Assembly: GCA_016714445.1 (NCBI GenBank) | Contig: JADJNF010000009.1 | Span: 310,001-374,000 of the forward strand | DNA: 64,000 nt | Direction: 5' to 3' | From: Saprospiraceae bacterium | Lineage (GTDB): Bacteria > Bacteroidota > Bacteroidia > Chitinophagales > Saprospiraceae | Shown: piece after piece, positions 46,391-54,556 of the stretch | Layout of the letters: the number at the start of each line of letters is the position of its first letter | Numbering within the stretch: the first letter of the stretch is position 1 | The notes under the pieces: generated by a model | The model's database searches: none | Seen by the model: the letters and a program-made list of their open reading frames with translations, nothing else | Told to the model about the DNA's origin: nothing | Made by a program: the position numbers and the translations under genes

Positions 46391-46936
46391 ATCGAGTCAC
46401 ACAAGGGAATCTCACCCCTACGTTCTCACGGAACCGTCAAAGATAAATACTAGCTGTGACAAGCTTGTCACAGTTCAGGTCTAAACAGGTTTGCGACCTT
46501 TTTTTAACGACCTTCATCTTCACACGGCTCTTCATGTTTGTAAATCACACAAAGATAATATACCTTTAGTAATATTCCAATCTTCAATGGGCAAATAGAT
46601 CAGTACTACCGGGACTTTCGGGGAGAGGGTCAAAAAAAAAATAATGACACCCCGGATTTCGGCTAGGTTACTTCTTTTGACATCTTATTGGCTCATTCAA
46701 TGACTTAAAATCTGGAAAAATATTGCTAATACCATTGTATCCTACTTGCATAGGGACTGGAATAGTCAATGTACTAGACGATATCCCCATACAATAAATA
46801 AATTTCGTTTTACACCCTGTAGGATTAATCTTTCCAACGGGGTGAAAGTCTGGCAGAGTTTATCCGACTGCACAGGCGGACTACCGAAGGTACAGTTCTC
46901 CGCCTGAGGCGGATTCATGGCTTGTGCTCCGCACAC
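46391..46936 (-). mobile_element. Group II intron-like element, copy 2, 546 bp
   Basis: It has the same ends and internal blocks as copy 1 (GTGTGCGG start, CAGTCGGATAAACTCTGCCA, AGCCGTGTGAAG, GACGGTTCCGTGAG, GACTCGAT end) but without the IS91-like insertion. At this size it has no room for an intron-encoded protein. The right flank reads TTGTTACTGG on the plus strand, exactly the end of an attC-like site, and the left flank GACCGCTAA is its other side. The element therefore splits an attC. Confidence 0.6.
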
Positions 46937-47119
46937 CACGAAAACTTAGTTGTTACTGGCCATGCGGGTCAACCGTTATTTTGTTTTGGACTTGTCTCAA
47001 GTCCACCGTTAATATTTGTTGATGTGACGGTCTCTGTTTAAACAATCGTTGTTAGTTGTCGTAAATTCGTTAATAAAGTCCCAGTGGTCTGCTTACTCAA
47101 CTTGATTCTTGTTCAGTTG

Positions 47120-47434
47120 TTATGTCTCAATTTTCACAAATCTCCCCTTATTGTCAAAGATGATTGCAGCAATTTGTAAATTAATAATATTGTGTTCTTT
47201 GTCTGTATAGTGTCCGCTGTTATTCTTTTCTAATTCTCTGTCAAACTCGTCAATTGTATTTGCTTTATTTTGTATGGCCTTGGAAATATTCTCCAAGTCC
47301 TCACTTATAGTTATCAAATTGTCATAACAATGGCCAGATAAGATTGTGTTTGTTAAAACAATATATCCAGTCCCAAGTATTGTCAGAATAGTAATTGTCA
47401 AGGAGATAAAAAATGCAACTTTCCACTTGTTCAT
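47120..47434 (-). CDS. Small membrane-anchored hypothetical protein
   Basis: 104 residues from the ATG at 47434, seven codons inside the longer frame. One N-terminal membrane helix (VAFFISLTITILTILGTGYI), then a helical, charged extracytoplasmic part (NLITISEDLENISKAIQNKA). No family recognised. It is a single-gene cassette between intron-like copy 2 and the attC-like site at 47492-47556. The 180 bases downstream of it hold only weak palindromes. Confidence 0.55.
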   Translation of the reverse strand: MNKWKVAFFISLTITILTILGTGYIVLTNTILSGHCYDNLITISEDLENISKAIQNKANTIDEFDRELEKNNSGHYTDKEHNIINLQIAAIIFDNKGRFVKIET

Positions 47435-47491
47435 TGTTGTCTTATTTAATGTCAATTATTTCTGTCTGATTTTTTATCAGCGCATGGCCAG

Positions 47492-47556
47492 TAACGCTTG
47501 TGCTTTGCGGAAGTTTTTGGCTATAGCCAAAACTGACTTCAAAGGAGCATTTGTTA
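47492..47556 (-). repeat. attC-like site (GTGCTTTGCG family)
   Basis: TAACGCTTGTGCTTTGCGG at the left, AAAGGAGCATTTGTTA at the right, central loop TTTTTGGCTATAGCCAAAA. The stop codon of the esterase gene is formed by its TAA. Confidence 0.8.
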
Positions 47557-48792
47557 GTGGATGTTTTCCATTCGTTTTGCTGCTTCTGTATATTCGATAT
47601 AAACAATTCCATCGTAAGATAAAGCTAAATTTGTCTTTGTATATCTATTCATGCATCCTTTTTGACCATAACAACCCATAATGTCTGAAACAGTCTGTTT
47701 TTTTAAAAACCAATTCGGTTTTGAACCGCTCAAATCAAGTAAACAATCTTTTCCTACAAAATTTGAAAGGAGATTGCCCATTGTACCCTTTGCTGAAGGT
47801 GCAATAGTCAGTTCTCTGAAAACAATTTCATCATCCACAATATCAAATCCTAAAATTTTTCCTTGGTTGAATTCATATCCGATAGCGTAATATTTTGCAC
47901 CAAATATTTGCTTCAACCAATACCCAGTTTCTTTTTCTTTCGGATTTGTCATAATATGTCCGTTGTGAGCTGAAAGCACCATTTTTATATTTTTACCTTC
48001 TATGTCAAGTATGTGGTGGACATTTTCTGCCATAAATCTTGCACGATTTAGTCCATTCTGATTTTCACTATTTCTTTCGGTATCACAAAAGTATTTCAAA
48101 TTGTTCAATACAGTTAAAGATGTCTTTTTGAAAGTCATATGCTGGTTTGAATCAGAAATTCTCTTTGCATGTGAAGATATAAAATTCAACAATAGCGGAT
48201 ATATTCGTTGAGCTAACCGCTTGTCACGTGTACGTTGAAGTTGCAGTAAATCATCTAACAATGAAAGTTCTTCGAGGCTGAAATTATGCTCAATGATGTG
48301 GCTCCCGGATTTCAAATAATCCACACTTCCTTTCGACATTTGGCAATCAAAGCCGTAAAACATGATGTGTTTTTCTGGTGATTTGTTCATATTATATGCT
48401 CTCATCCACTCAATTAGTTCTACGAATTCTTCTATTTGCAAAACACCGTAATTAAGGTTTATTAGGCTTTCTTTTTGCGCTACCTTGTCCATACAGGACA
48501 TATTGATTAATTTTAAAGATTCTGAAAAGCCAGCTTCTAATGCAAAAATCGTATAACCTTCATTTTCTACAAGCCATTTAAAACTGTTAATTTTATGTTT
48601 AAAAAAACTTCCTTGACCGTGAGAAGCTTCACCTAAACCAATGATTTGCACTTCTGGTTTCACAATAATAGAATTCATCCCATAGGTACTATCTATAGTA
48701 TAGTAATTCTCTTTTACCCAATTCTCTATCGGGTGTATCTGAGCATATACACATTGAGCAACACAAATTAATACTATTACTAAATTTTTCAT
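47554..48792 (-). CDS. Erythromycin-esterase-family protein, secreted
   Basis: 412 residues with a signal peptide (NLVIVLICVAQCVYAQ). The family signature IIGLGEASHGQGSFFKHK (E55, H58) and FALEAGFSE, MFYGFDCQ and SAHNGHIM (second His region) are present. Ere-type enzymes hydrolyse the macrolide lactone, but most family members have unknown natural substrates, so resistance is only a possibility. ere genes are known integron cassettes, which fits the setting. The stop codon lies within the attC-like site, an exact cassette arrangement. Confidence 0.85.
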   Translation of the reverse strand: MKNLVIVLICVAQCVYAQIHPIENWVKENYYTIDSTYGMNSIIVKPEVQIIGLGEASHGQGSFFKHKINSFKWLVENEGYTIFALEAGFSESLKLINMSCMDKVAQKESLINLNYGVLQIEEFVELIEWMRAYNMNKSPEKHIMFYGFDCQMSKGSVDYLKSGSHIIEHNFSLEELSLLDDLLQLQRTRDKRLAQRIYPLLLNFISSHAKRISDSNQHMTFKKTSLTVLNNLKYFCDTERNSENQNGLNRARFMAENVHHILDIEGKNIKMVLSAHNGHIMTNPKEKETGYWLKQIFGAKYYAIGYEFNQGKILGFDIVDDEIVFRELTIAPSAKGTMGNLLSNFVGKDCLLDLSGSKPNWFLKKQTVSDIMGCYGQKGCMNRYTKTNLALSYDGIVYIEYTEAAKRMENIH

Positions 48793-48808
48793 CTATTTTA
48801 ATTTCCAG

Positions 48809-48871
48809 TAACGTCCAAAGCTATGTGTCGGATGAAGGAATAGCGAAATCTGTTCATCATAGCCAATGTTA
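48809..48871 (-). repeat. attC-like site (GCTATG family)
   Basis: TAACGTCCAAAGCTATGTG at the left and CATCATAGCCAATGTTA at the right. The central loop differs from its relatives. Confidence 0.8.
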
Positions 48872-48885
48872 TGATCTGGCCTTCC

Positions 48886-49200
48886 TTATTCACTTACCAT
48901 TAGCTTTTGGTTTTCTAATTCAACTGTAAAGTTCACTTTCGCTTTTAGAGCGTCAAATACCCTTAATATTGTTGAAAATCTTGCATCAGTTGTTGAGTTT
49001 TCGATTTTCGCAATTTGTGATTTTTGAACACCTACAAGTTCTCCGAGTTGTTCTTGAGTTAGATGTTTGGCTTTTCTTGCTTTCCTTATAGCATCACCTA
49101 TCAATTCAAGTCGTAGCTCTTGTTCAAAAAGTTCACGTTTTGGCGTTCCAAGTTTGCCAATATATTGATCTGTCAACTCTTCTAAACTATATGTTTTCAT
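48886..49200 (-). CDS. XRE-family antitoxin (HigA-like)
   Basis: 104 residues: IGKLGTPKRELFEQELRLEL, helix-turn-helix LTQEQLGELVGVQKSQIAKI, then DARFSTILRVFDALKAKVNF. It is the third paralogue of this antitoxin in the array. It overlaps the stop of a frameshifted toxin gene by three bases (ATGA). It probably represses its own promoter and neutralises the toxin. Confidence 0.87.
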   Translation of the reverse strand: MKTYSLEELTDQYIGKLGTPKRELFEQELRLELIGDAIRKARKAKHLTQEQLGELVGVQKSQIAKIENSTTDARFSTILRVFDALKAKVNFTVELENQKLMVSE

Positions 49201-49524
49201 TTCTTTTTTATTTTTAAGTATTCTGCTCTTAATTGTTTGGCCTTATTGATTTCTTTTTTTGGGGTTTTATCAGTTTTCTTGATGATTCCATGTGTTGCAA
49301 TGATCATAGATTTATCGGCTTCATCCCAAAATGCAAATAATCTATAAGCACTTTTGTTATACAATGTTCTGAATTCCCAAATTTCATCGTCAAATTTTTT
49401 TTAGAAGCTCTTCATCTTTTAATATCTTAGATTTCCAAATATTGTAAAAAATCTTTTCCCTTGGTTTTTCATCAAGAGAGTCTAAGAATTCTTTGGCTTC
49501 TTTGAGAAATTTGACTTTGAACAT
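49197..49524 (-). pseudogene. HigB-type toxin, one frameshift
   Basis: From the ATG at 49524: MFKVKFLKEAKEFLDSLDEK and IFYNIWKSKILKDEELLKK. At the run of eight A the frame must change by one base to continue FDDEIWEFRTLYNKSAYRLF and IIATHGIIKKTDKTPKKEI up to the stop at 49197. A run of seven A would give an intact ~108-residue toxin coupled to its antitoxin, so this is probably a functional gene with a homopolymer error. Confidence 0.75.
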
Positions 49525-49604
49525 TTAGATTGAATTAACAACATTACAAAGGAAATAATTTCTTTATTAGGACACAAATTTACTTTTACAAAAAAATCTG
49601 TTTA

Positions 49605-50039
49605 CTAAGTCCTATCAAAATTTCCTGTTCCAATTAATCTTGAATGATGGTTTTCGCATATTAACCATTTAAAATTAATATCAACTATGTAGTATTCAAA
49701 GCCAAAACACTCACCGATTAATTGACCTATTATTTTAGGGGAGCAAATGTAAGCAGGATAGAATATTTCATCATCATCTTCAACTACTAACCATACTTTA
49801 CTTTCCAAGTTTGGTGTGTACTCTTCTAAGTGTTCAAATGGCATTTCTAAATCATCAACAGAAAAAGAGATATTTTTAAAGTCTTCCCACCACCGTTTTC
49901 TATCCCCTGAGTTAACAAATCTGTCTAAACATTTTTGAAAAATTTCAAATCCAGTTTTGTCATCAAGAAGTTCAATTAGGTCTGACCCGAGATTTAAAGT
50001 TTTAATAGCATTTGCAATTTCATTTTTAACTTGGCCCAT
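49605..50039 (-). CDS. Hypothetical protein, possibly DUF6756/SUKH-like
   Basis: 144 residues, acidic, cytoplasmic. RKRWWEDFKNISF, KVWLVVEDDDEIFYPAYIC and FKWLICENHHSRLIGTG recall DUF6756-type proteins related to SUKH immunity proteins, but I am not certain. It shares the segment between two attC-like sites (48871-50081) with the HigBA module and is the gene closest to its own 5' attC. Confidence 0.55.
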   Translation of the reverse strand: MGQVKNEIANAIKTLNLGSDLIELLDDKTGFEIFQKCLDRFVNSGDRKRWWEDFKNISFSVDDLEMPFEHLEEYTPNLESKVWLVVEDDDEIFYPAYICSPKIIGQLIGECFGFEYYIVDINFKWLICENHHSRLIGTGNFDRT

Positions 50040-50080
50040 TTTCTGACTGATTTACATGTAGTCTAATTTTTGGTCGATCA

Positions 50081-50141
50081 TAACGTTGAGTATTGGCGAC
50101 GGACGCAGCGATAGCAAGTCTGTCCGTCCAGTACATTGTTA
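50081..50141 (-). repeat. attC-like site (TGGCGACGGACG family)
   Basis: TAACGTTGAGTATTGGCGAC at the left and CGTCCAGTACATTGTTA at the right. Inner arms GACGGACG/CGTCCGTC-like. Confidence 0.85.
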
Positions 50142-50168
50142 TGCACTGGTTTTATTATTAATTTTCAA

Positions 50169-50744
50169 TTATTTCATAAATCCTTTTGTTCCTATTTGTT
50201 CTCCATTTTCAATTGTCACTTCGTATATTCTACTTAATCCCACTTTGACTGCTTTAATAATATTTTCCGCATCACTCTTTGAAACAGATTCACTAGGAGT
50301 AGATAGTTTCTTTAAATCAAAATCACTATCAACATACATAGATTTTAATTTTTTACTGAAATCAAAATTCATAATCTCTATACCATCACCAGTAAATTGG
50401 GGAAGTGAATTACCATCAATTTTAATCCACTCTACTCTTGAAATTTTTTTGTTGTGTTTCGTATAGTCTTTTTGAAAATCTTCTTCCTTCATTATTCCAG
50501 TAAAAACATCTGCAGCCATTTGAGATTTAGATATTTCTTCTAAAGATGCAAATCCTAAAAAGTATGCTCGTTCATATGATTCATTTTCCAAAAGCAATTC
50601 AGCTTCTCCCAATAGTTTTACAGATTCACTTAATGATGCTTGGTAAATTCCAAGATAAACCATCATTTTTTTAGAATCAATTCCATTGAGTCCATTCATA
50701 ATCAATGTTTTCATAATCCCTGGTGAATATGTATTCTCTTCCAT
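50169..50744 (-). CDS. AbiV-like HEPN protein
   Basis: 191 residues. LGEAELLLENESYERAYFLG and FASLEEISKSQMA (~43-75) match the AbiV family pattern (A..L...E.Y..A..L...A.EE..K), a HEPN-like helical fold linked to abortive infection. Later parts have HNKKISRVEWI. It shares a cassette with the HExxH protein 15 bases upstream, so the two were probably mobilised and are expressed together. By inference this is a phage-defence cassette. Confidence 0.7.
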   Translation of the reverse strand: MEENTYSPGIMKTLIMNGLNGIDSKKMMVYLGIYQASLSESVKLLGEAELLLENESYERAYFLGFASLEEISKSQMAADVFTGIMKEEDFQKDYTKHNKKISRVEWIKIDGNSLPQFTGDGIEIMNFDFSKKLKSMYVDSDFDLKKLSTPSESVSKSDAENIIKAVKVGLSRIYEVTIENGEQIGTKGFMK

Positions 50745-50759
50745 AATCTTAATACTTTT

Positions 50760-51650
50760 TTAATTTATTATTCTTTCTTGATAGTTTATTTCTATTCTTT
50801 TAAGCTCAAATTCTTTTAAAATATTATTGACAATTTCTCTAAAACTATTTACCGAAAATTCACAATTTGGATAATTATTCTCTAATTCATTTACCCAGTC
50901 TTTAATCTGCAATTGGATATATTCTGGGAAAAACCCACATACTTCTTCGTTATTATTTGCTCTGTGAATATAAACCTCCTGAATTTTTAGTAGTACTATT
51001 GCGATTAATCCAATAATTTTAAAGCAGTCGAGTTCATTTAATATTTGACCTTTATTGTTTGTACAAAATTCGTTTAGTTCAGAATATGCGGTCCTGACAT
51101 GATTTATTAACATATTCCTTCCACTTAATTTAAATTTGAATGGAATCGATTCTGTTGCACATAAATTTGCTCCTACTTCACCTAAAATAATTGAATGGTA
51201 GTAATCGCAGACTTTTTCAAATTGAAATGGTTTATTTAATTTTTCTAGTCCTACCTGTGGTCTTAAAAAGTTATCAATTCCATGACCAATTTCGTGAAGT
51301 GAAGTATACAAGGCATTTAATTGGTCATCTGTCCAATCACTCAAAGGTAATTGAGAGTTTAATCCATGAATTAGTGGAATGATTTGATGATTCTCAATAA
51401 TTATTGTACTTTTCTTTTCATTGAAATTGAAAATGGTTATAGCTATTCCAACAACACTTTCATTATCTGAAACTTCTGCATTCTCATCTATGGAATTGAC
51501 AACTGACTTATAGTTAGAGTCTTCTGTAATTAAATACTTTGTTATTAAGCTTAGGGACTTTTGACCTACCAATTGTTCGAATAAATCTTCCAAAGCATTT
51601 GTAATGACTTCAAGCCTTTCTCCAACATTTGGTACAAATTCAATTTTCAT
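50760..51650 (-). CDS. Putative HExxH metalloprotein paired with AbiV-like gene
   Basis: 296 residues, no signal peptide. The motif TSLHEIGHGIDNF (H119, E120, H123) is a zinc-protease-type HExxH; a third ligand may be among the E/D residues around the conserved GEVGANLCATES (about 150-165). The remaining sequence is not recognised. It is the first gene of a two-gene cassette with abiV. It could activate, or be activated with, the AbiV-like protein, as peptidase-effector pairs do in other defence systems; that is inference. Confidence 0.65.
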   Translation of the reverse strand: MKIEFVPNVGERLEVITNALEDLFEQLVGQKSLSLITKYLITEDSNYKSVVNSIDENAEVSDNESVVGIAITIFNFNEKKSTIIIENHQIIPLIHGLNSQLPLSDWTDDQLNALYTSLHEIGHGIDNFLRPQVGLEKLNKPFQFEKVCDYYHSIILGEVGANLCATESIPFKFKLSGRNMLINHVRTAYSELNEFCTNNKGQILNELDCFKIIGLIAIVLLKIQEVYIHRANNNEEVCGFFPEYIQLQIKDWVNELENNYPNCEFSVNSFREIVNNILKEFELKRIEINYQERIIN

Positions 51651-51666
51651 TTTAATTTAATTGTGC

Positions 51667-51728
51667 ATAACGATTAGTAATGGCGACGGACGCAGCGATA
51701 GCAAGTCTGTACGTACAGTGCATTGTTA
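51667..51728 (-). repeat. attC-like site (TGGCGACGGACG family)
   Basis: TAACGATTAGTAATGGCGAC at the left, TACAGTGCATTGTTA at the right. Confidence 0.85.
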
Positions 51729-51771
51729 TGTGGTGTATTTTACTTTTTTCACTCAATTTAAAAGAATTATT

Positions 51772-52230
51772 TTAGCCAAAATCTTCACATTTGATTTCTA
51801 AAGGGTAACATCCAATTTCATAAAACCTTGGCAATATTAAATTCAAATAGTAAGAAAAATCAGTATTTCTATTGTTTGCTTTGAGTTTAAATGCTCCACC
51901 AGGACTAATACATACTTCAAATTTCTTATCATCATTAAATGTGTTTTCGAAATTATTAATTGATAAAATTAATCCTTCACCTAAAGATTCTACTGGAAAG
52001 GAAATTGTGTTTACTTTATTTGCAATTGCCCTGCTTTTAAAAATTGTTTCTAGCTCAGTAAATTGAATTTGTTTAGGCAATATATCATTATCTGTCTCAT
52101 CTTTATAAAATGTATTAACATTTGAAGAATTAGATTTAATCCAAAAACCTACAAGAAATTTCTCAATGAGCTCATAAGATGATTCAATGTTTGAATATAT
52201 TATAAATTTAAGATTTCTTGATACTCCCAT
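51772..52230 (-). CDS. Hypothetical cassette protein
   Basis: 152 residues, mixed alpha/beta, cytoplasmic. It begins MGVSRNLKFIIYSNIESSYE and has ISFPVESLGEGLILSINNFE and VCISPGGAFKLKANN. I do not recognise a family; the composition recalls small immunity-like proteins. It is a single-gene cassette between attC-like sites at 51667 and 52250. Confidence 0.6.
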   Translation of the reverse strand: MGVSRNLKFIIYSNIESSYELIEKFLVGFWIKSNSSNVNTFYKDETDNDILPKQIQFTELETIFKSRAIANKVNTISFPVESLGEGLILSINNFENTFNDDKKFEVCISPGGAFKLKANNRNTDFSYYLNLILPRFYEIGCYPLEIKCEDFG

Positions 52231-52249
52231 TTTATTTATCTATACCAAA

Positions 52250-52310
52250 TAACGTCCAAGGCTATGTGATGGTTTTGGCGATAGCCGAACTATCATCATA
52301 GCCAATGTTA
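52250..52310 (-). repeat. attC-like site (GCTATG family)
   Basis: TAACGTCCAAGGCTATGTG at the left and CATCATAGCCAATGTTA at the right, central GGTTTTGGCGATAGCCGAAC. Confidence 0.85.
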
Positions 52311-52311
52311 G

Positions 52312-52860
52312 TCATAGTCCTTTTTCCTTAGTGTAGTTTAGTCTTTCCTCGATATATAAATACTTTAAGAATTTATAGGTTAAACGTTCTCTTTCAAAAC
52401 TTGTGTAATAAATAAAGTTCTTCGGTATTCTAATTTCTTCTGAAATATTTGGTTCAGTACAGTTTTGTCTTCCTGTTGCCTTTGCAAATGGGAATTTTTC
52501 CGTTTTTGCCAAGCAATAGAATGCCACGTCTCCAATTTTTAGGTTTATTAATCTTGTTGGTTTACAATTTGTTTTAAGTTCTCCTTCATCATTTAATCGC
52601 GACACAAACTTTAGAATAATATCATTTCTTTCACTGTCCTTAAATTCTTGTACTTGAAATTGCTGGATTTGTTCTGTATTAAGGTGGAAAATTGAATCAA
52701 GTATTTGAAAAGAACTTGAGAACTGTTCAATTTCCTGATTGATCGTTTCCAAAGTACATTCGGAGACTTCTACCTCTACTTCTTCAACCTTATCATTAGT
52801 CAAATCTTTGCAAGAGAAGTTCAAGGTTAATATGATTAATATAATTATTTGTTTTATCAA
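52312..52860 (-). CDS. Hypothetical lipoprotein
   Basis: 182 residues. The N-terminus IIILIILTLNFSC is a lipobox signal, so it is lipidated. The rest is helical and charged (ETINQEIEQFSSSFQILDSI) with three later Cys. No family recognised. The stop codon lies directly beside the attC-like site at 52250-52310, and the start is 22 bases from the next site, a very compact cassette. Confidence 0.65.
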   Translation of the reverse strand: MIKQIIILIILTLNFSCKDLTNDKVEEVEVEVSECTLETINQEIEQFSSSFQILDSIFHLNTEQIQQFQVQEFKDSERNDIILKFVSRLNDEGELKTNCKPTRLINLKIGDVAFYCLAKTEKFPFAKATGRQNCTEPNISEEIRIPKNFIYYTSFERERLTYKFLKYLYIEERLNYTKEKGL

Positions 52861-52881
52861 AGTTTCTTTTTTGGTTCTGAC

Positions 52882-52944
52882 TAACGGTTTGGCTACCCGA
52901 CGACTCGTCCTGAAAGGGCGAGATGTCCGTGGTAGCCTATGTTA
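52882..52944 (-). repeat. attC-like site (GGCTACC family)
   Basis: TAACGGTTTGGCTACCCGAC at the left, GGTAGCCTATGTTA at the right; a different inner sequence from the other families. Confidence 0.8.
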
Positions 52945-53095
52945 TGGCTTCGTTATTCTCTCTTTCAAACTCACTTTCTCGAAATAGTTACTATTATTAT
53001 TATTATACCAACATAAATAAATGATAAACTATTGAATAAAGTTATCCAGGATCGAAGTTACAAACTTCGACCTATAAAGTTTTCTGCTTTTATAT

Positions 53096-53866
53096 TTACT
53101 CATTCATTGCATCATCTAAAGCTTGAAAAAAAATACTATGATCAGTCAAAAAACTTTTGAAATTTTCGTTAGATTCAATAAAGTTTTTGAATTGAACTGT
53201 TTTTTCTTCTGGTATATTTAATACTTCAAAATAATCTGGGTTTTCAGTGTAAATATCCCAACAATTAAATAGATCCATTTTAGTAAGATTTTTTTTCTTT
53301 ATGAAAGTGTCCATCTTTTTCATTAATATATTTTTTGAAGCTTCTATAGTATCAAATATTCTTTGTTTGATTTCTTTATCATATACTATTTCAAAAATTT
53401 CACTTTGAAGTAATCTATTTATATTCAAATAGAAAATTTCTTTGTTTTCAAGCGTTGTAACAACTCCTTTTTTTAAAATATTCATCAGTCGGTTATTGGT
53501 CCTTTTTAATTGCAATCCTTCTTTATGGACAGTCAGCCAGAATTCTTCTATTTCAGGGCCGATACCGTCATTATAGGATAATTTTATATTATCAATTGCT
53601 ATATCAATATTTGTTTTAGCTAGACATGGGTTCAATGGCACATCTTTTAGTTTTTCCAACATTTTGGCATTAGACATATAATGTGCATACTCATCTAGGT
53701 TTATTGTTGTTTTCACCATCATAGGATAGTTTTCTCCAGTGCCACTTATAGTGTAACTTGGAGGCTCAGGATCAGTTATATTATATTTTTTCTTTAGGTC
53801 AGCATCTATTTCTAATAGCCTTATAGCGAATTTAGAGCGTTTTTCTAATTTAGCATTTATTGACAT
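53096..53866 (-). CDS. Hypothetical cassette protein
   Basis: 256 residues from the ATG at 53866; an earlier in-frame ATG at 53896 adds ten residues (MQHSNYKNKK). Mostly helical, Lys-rich, without signal or membrane segments; segments such as FKNFIESNENFKSFLTDHSI give no family. It follows the truncated DUF6934-like gene in the same cassette. The ~150 bases downstream contain a GAAGTT/AACTTC-type palindrome at about 53052. Confidence 0.55.
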   Translation of the reverse strand: MSINAKLEKRSKFAIRLLEIDADLKKKYNITDPEPPSYTISGTGENYPMMVKTTINLDEYAHYMSNAKMLEKLKDVPLNPCLAKTNIDIAIDNIKLSYNDGIGPEIEEFWLTVHKEGLQLKRTNNRLMNILKKGVVTTLENKEIFYLNINRLLQSEIFEIVYDKEIKQRIFDTIEASKNILMKKMDTFIKKKNLTKMDLFNCWDIYTENPDYFEVLNIPEEKTVQFKNFIESNENFKSFLTDHSIFFQALDDAMNE

Positions 53867-53902
53867 TTTCTTATTTTTATAATTAGAATGTTGCAAATGT
53901 AA

Positions 53903-54259
53903 TTAAATTGTACTTCCATATGCATAGACCCAAGCTTTAGGGTAGTATTTAAAGAATGAAAAAAAGCAAGCAACCACAGTTGCTAAAATTTTATCTTTGT
54001 CTCCATTATCCGATATAAAATAATAGTCGATTTCTTTAGTGCCAGCGTTGTAATCTCCAAGACTCAAGTTGTAAAGACCATCTTGATCTGTTTCAGAGAA
54101 TATGACCTTTTTAATGAAATTGACACTATCACCTGTGGACACAAAACTGAAAACTTTGTGATCTATACTTATTGAAGTTTGATATCTTTCAATATCAATA
54201 ATATCTCTGTTCAGCAACTGCAGAGATAAGACTCCATCTGGTATTTCTGATAGTTTCAT
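53903..54259 (-). CDS. DUF6934-like protein, C-terminally truncated
   Basis: 118 residues from the ATG at 54259; the longer frame starts inside the attC-like site and is not real. DIIDIERYQTSISIDHKVFS, SLGDYNAGTKEIDYYFISDN and DKDKILATVVACFFSFFKYY parallel the protein at 54557-55000. It stops at AYGST, where the paralogue continues for ~50 residues (TSRTRLYQININKFY). It is therefore a truncated family member in the neighbouring cassette. Confidence 0.65.
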   Translation of the reverse strand: MKLSEIPDGVLSLQLLNRDIIDIERYQTSISIDHKVFSFVSTGDSVNFIKKVIFSETDQDGLYNLSLGDYNAGTKEIDYYFISDNGDKDKILATVVACFFSFFKYYPKAWVYAYGSTI

Positions 54260-54298
54260 GTTGTTCTGCCGTTTGGATATTCTTCCTTTAATGAGCCA

Positions 54299-54360
54299 TA
54301 ACGGATGTGCTTTGTGACGGTTTTCGGCGATAGCTAAAACTGTCGTCAAAACTTCTGTTA
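54299..54360 (-). repeat. attC-like site (GTGCTTTG family)
   Basis: TAACGGATGTGCTTTGTGAC at the left, GTCGTCAAAACTTCTGTTA at the right, centre TTTTCGGCGATAGCTAAAA. Confidence 0.85.
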
Positions 54361-54549
54361 TGGCTTCGTGATTTTCTCACTATCTACCTTTTTATTTGGT
54401 TCAAGATTTTTTAACCACTCTATAACTCCTGGTTTACTCAAAGCTTCTTTTGCTCTTTTTGTTTTTTCAGGAAATAAATCTTCATTTGAATACTGGTCTA
54501 ATGCGGGATTGTATTTTGAAAGTTTATTTGTTTTTACTTTTGTTGACAT
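54358..54549 (-). CDS. Small Lys-rich protein paired with DUF6934-like gene
   Basis: 63 residues: KLSKYNPALDQYSNEDLFPE and KAREALSKPG-like helical text, no signal. Seven bases separate it from the upstream DUF6934-like gene, and its stop touches the attC-like site. Such small genes next to DUF6934 genes look like a conserved pair, possibly toxin-antitoxin-like, but this is my inference from layout only. Confidence 0.6.
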   Translation of the reverse strand: MSTKVKTNKLSKYNPALDQYSNEDLFPEKTKRAKEALSKPGVIEWLKNLEPNKKVDSEKITKP

Positions 54550-54556
54550 CTTTTAA

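Noticed and set aside
54260..54349. N-terminal extension MTTVLAIAENRHKAHPLW of the DUF6934-like gene
   Set aside because: It is the attC-like palindrome read through; the internal ATG at 54259 fits the paralogue.
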